Part shown: one piece after another, positions 4,341-5,278 of the stretch
How the letters are laid out: every line of letters starts with the position of its first letter
Numbering within the stretch: the first letter of the stretch is position 1
Assembly (NCBI GenBank): GCA_045652785.1
Contig: JAZOLF010000046.1
Location: forward strand, 1-5,278
Direction: 5' to 3'
DNA: 5,278 nucleotides
Origin: Scatosoma sp045652785
GTDB lineage: Bacteria > Bacillota > Clostridia > Christensenellales > Borkfalkiaceae
Translations under genes and position numbers: made by a program
Notes under the pieces: generated by a model
Told to the model about the DNA's origin: nothing
Database searches by the model: none
What the model saw: the letters and a program-made list of their open reading frames with translations, nothing else

Positions 4341-5278
4341 TTAATCCTCCTGTTTATTTAATGAGAGACCATAAGATTCCAGTTTCTGGATGACTTCATC
4401 AAGCGACTTTCTGCCGAGGTTTCTCACCTTCAACATATCGTCTTCCGTCTTTTTGGTAAGGTCTTCTACCGTATGAATGTTTGCTCTCTTCAAGCAGTTG
4501 TAAGAACGAACGGAAAGGTCCATATCTTCAATCGCCATTTTGAGCACTTGTTGTTGTTTATCGTCTTCCGTCTTAACAAGGATGTCCATACCGCCGATGG
4601 TCTCGCTCAAATTAACGAACAGGCTGATATGTTCTTGCATAATCTTCGCCGCAAGGGAGATGATTTCTTTGCCCGAGAAGGTACCGTTGGTCCATACTTC
4701 GAGCATCAACTTATCATAATCTACGTTTTGACCTACGCGGGTAGGCGTCACTTCGTAGTGTACCTTTTGAACGGGCGAATACAAGGAATCCGTTGCAATA
4801 TAATCAACGATGGGTTGTTTGTGTTCTTCTGCGCCAAGGTAGCCTCTACCTCTACCGATCGTGATTTCAGCGTCGAAACGAGCGCCTTCATCAATCGAAC
4901 AAATGTATAAATCACCATTGACGATTTCGATTTCCGCATCTACGTTCAGGTCTTTACCCGTAAGCACAGCAGGGCCTTCCTTAACGATATGAAGCACTTT
5001 TTCATAATCCTTATCGGTCACTTTCGTTTTGATCGCAAGTGCTTTCAGGTTTTGAATGATTTCTGCAATATCTTCACGGATGCCTTCCTTTGCGGAAAAT
5101 TCGTGTTTAACACTGCCGTCCAAGAATCTGATCCCTTCTACTGCAGCGCCAGGCAATGCAGCATACAGGATTCTTCTAAGGCAGTTCGCTATTGTAAGAC
5201 CGGAACCTTTCTCTAAGGGCTCACATACTACCTTTGCATAAAAATCGTCATTTTCAAGCACTTCGAGCTTGGGCATAT
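4341..5278 (-). CDS. rpoA: DNA-directed RNA polymerase subunit alpha (5' end probably outside the window)
   Basis: The alpha subunit dimerises to nucleate assembly of RNA polymerase. The N-terminal domain shows EPLEKGSGLTIANCLRRIL (19-37) with the dimer-contact NxLRR motif and LPGAAVEGI, then a long insert-type region through VHYEVTPTRVGQ (172-183). After a linker, the C-terminal domain (about 248-306) has VRSYNCLKRANI and NLGRKSLDEV. R257, N260, G288, K290 and S291 correspond to E. coli R265, N268, G296, K298 and S299, which contact UP-element DNA and activators. The first Met in the window (4341-5276, 311 aa) aligns with the Lys-Pro of the usual MIEFEKPKIE start rather than with its initiator. 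The reading frame stays open to the edge (codon NAT), and no ribosome binding site is visible. The true start is therefore probably a few codons upstream. It ends 4 nt before rplQ, forming the distal part of a ribosomal-protein operon. Confidence 0.97.
   Translation of the reverse strand, partial: MPKLEVLENDDFYAKVVCEPLEKGSGLTIANCLRRILYAALPGAAVEGIRFLDGSVKHEFSAKEGIREDIAEIIQNLKALAIKTKVTDKDYEKVLHIVKEGPAVLTGKDLNVDAEIEIVNGDLYICSIDEGARFDAEITIGRGRGYLGAEEHKQPIVDYIATDSLYSPVQKVHYEVTPTRVGQNVDYDKLMLEVWTNGTFSGKEIISLAAKIMQEHISLFVNLSETIGGMDILVKTEDDKQQQVLKMAIEDMDLSVRSYNCLKRANIHTVEDLTKKTEDDMLKVRNLGRKSLDEVIQKLESYGLSLNKQED
4345..4350 (-). promoter_or_regulatory. rplQ ribosome binding site embedded in the end of rpoA
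   Basis: Minus-strand AGGAGG lies 8 nt before the rplQ ATG and overlaps the final sense codons of rpoA, just before its TAA at 4341-4343. Ribosomes finishing rpoA would expose or directly reuse it. Confidence 0.8.

Noticed and set aside
3911..4393. Plus-strand 160-codon open frame opposite rplQ
   Set aside because: It is antisense to a clearly conserved ribosomal protein gene, resembles no family and lacks a ribosome binding site.
1..5278. CRISPR array, transposase or integrase genes, attachment sites
   Set aside because: No regularly spaced repeats, recombinase motifs or long flanking direct or inverted repeats are visible. Lying next to tRNA-like genes is not by itself evidence of integration.

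Overview
The window looks like a chromosomal segment of a low-to-moderate GC Gram-positive bacterium, most likely an uncultured member of the Clostridia. Pointers are the rpoA-rplQ order at the end of a ribosomal-protein operon, strong AGGAGG-type ribosome binding sites, TTGACA/TATAAT promoters, U-rich intrinsic terminators, and a single-chain iron-sulfur serine dehydratase. The placement is inferred from family resemblance only. Every gene I can support lies on the minus strand, so transcription runs from high to low coordinates.

Layout in the direction of transcription: (1) rpoA, probably cut by the window edge at its 5' end, and rplQ (an unusually long bL17), closed by a very good intrinsic terminator at 3778-3811. 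(2) A promoter region at 3730-3769, directly followed by two 111-nt tRNA-like genes (3611-3721 and 3460-3570). Each has a normal acceptor stem and D arm and a readable anticodon loop (GAU and UCU), but carries an extra 38 nt on the 5' side of the anticodon loop; the two inserts match at 28 of 38 positions without gaps. Neither gene encodes CCA. (3) A GNRA-capped hairpin and a structured leader, then a 518-residue DUF2828-type protein with a C-terminal von Willebrand A domain and an intact MIDAS, an architecture resembling the RNA-binding Ro60/TROVE proteins. It ends at a bidirectional-looking terminator (1671-1702). (4) A separately promoted serine dehydratase gene (sdaA). (5) A strong promoter driving two ordinary tRNAs, Asp(GUC) and Phe(GAA), both with encoded CCA.

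Regions 1, 4 and 5 are housekeeping. The part worth attention is 1758-3770: two non-canonical tRNA-like RNAs sharing an inserted element and lying just upstream of a Ro60-like protein gene. Bacterial Ro60 (Rsr) genes are known to neighbour genes for tRNA-mimicking Y RNAs. A candidate ribonucleoprotein system, or a protein acting on interrupted or defective tRNAs, is therefore a reasonable hypothesis, but the sequence alone does not prove it.
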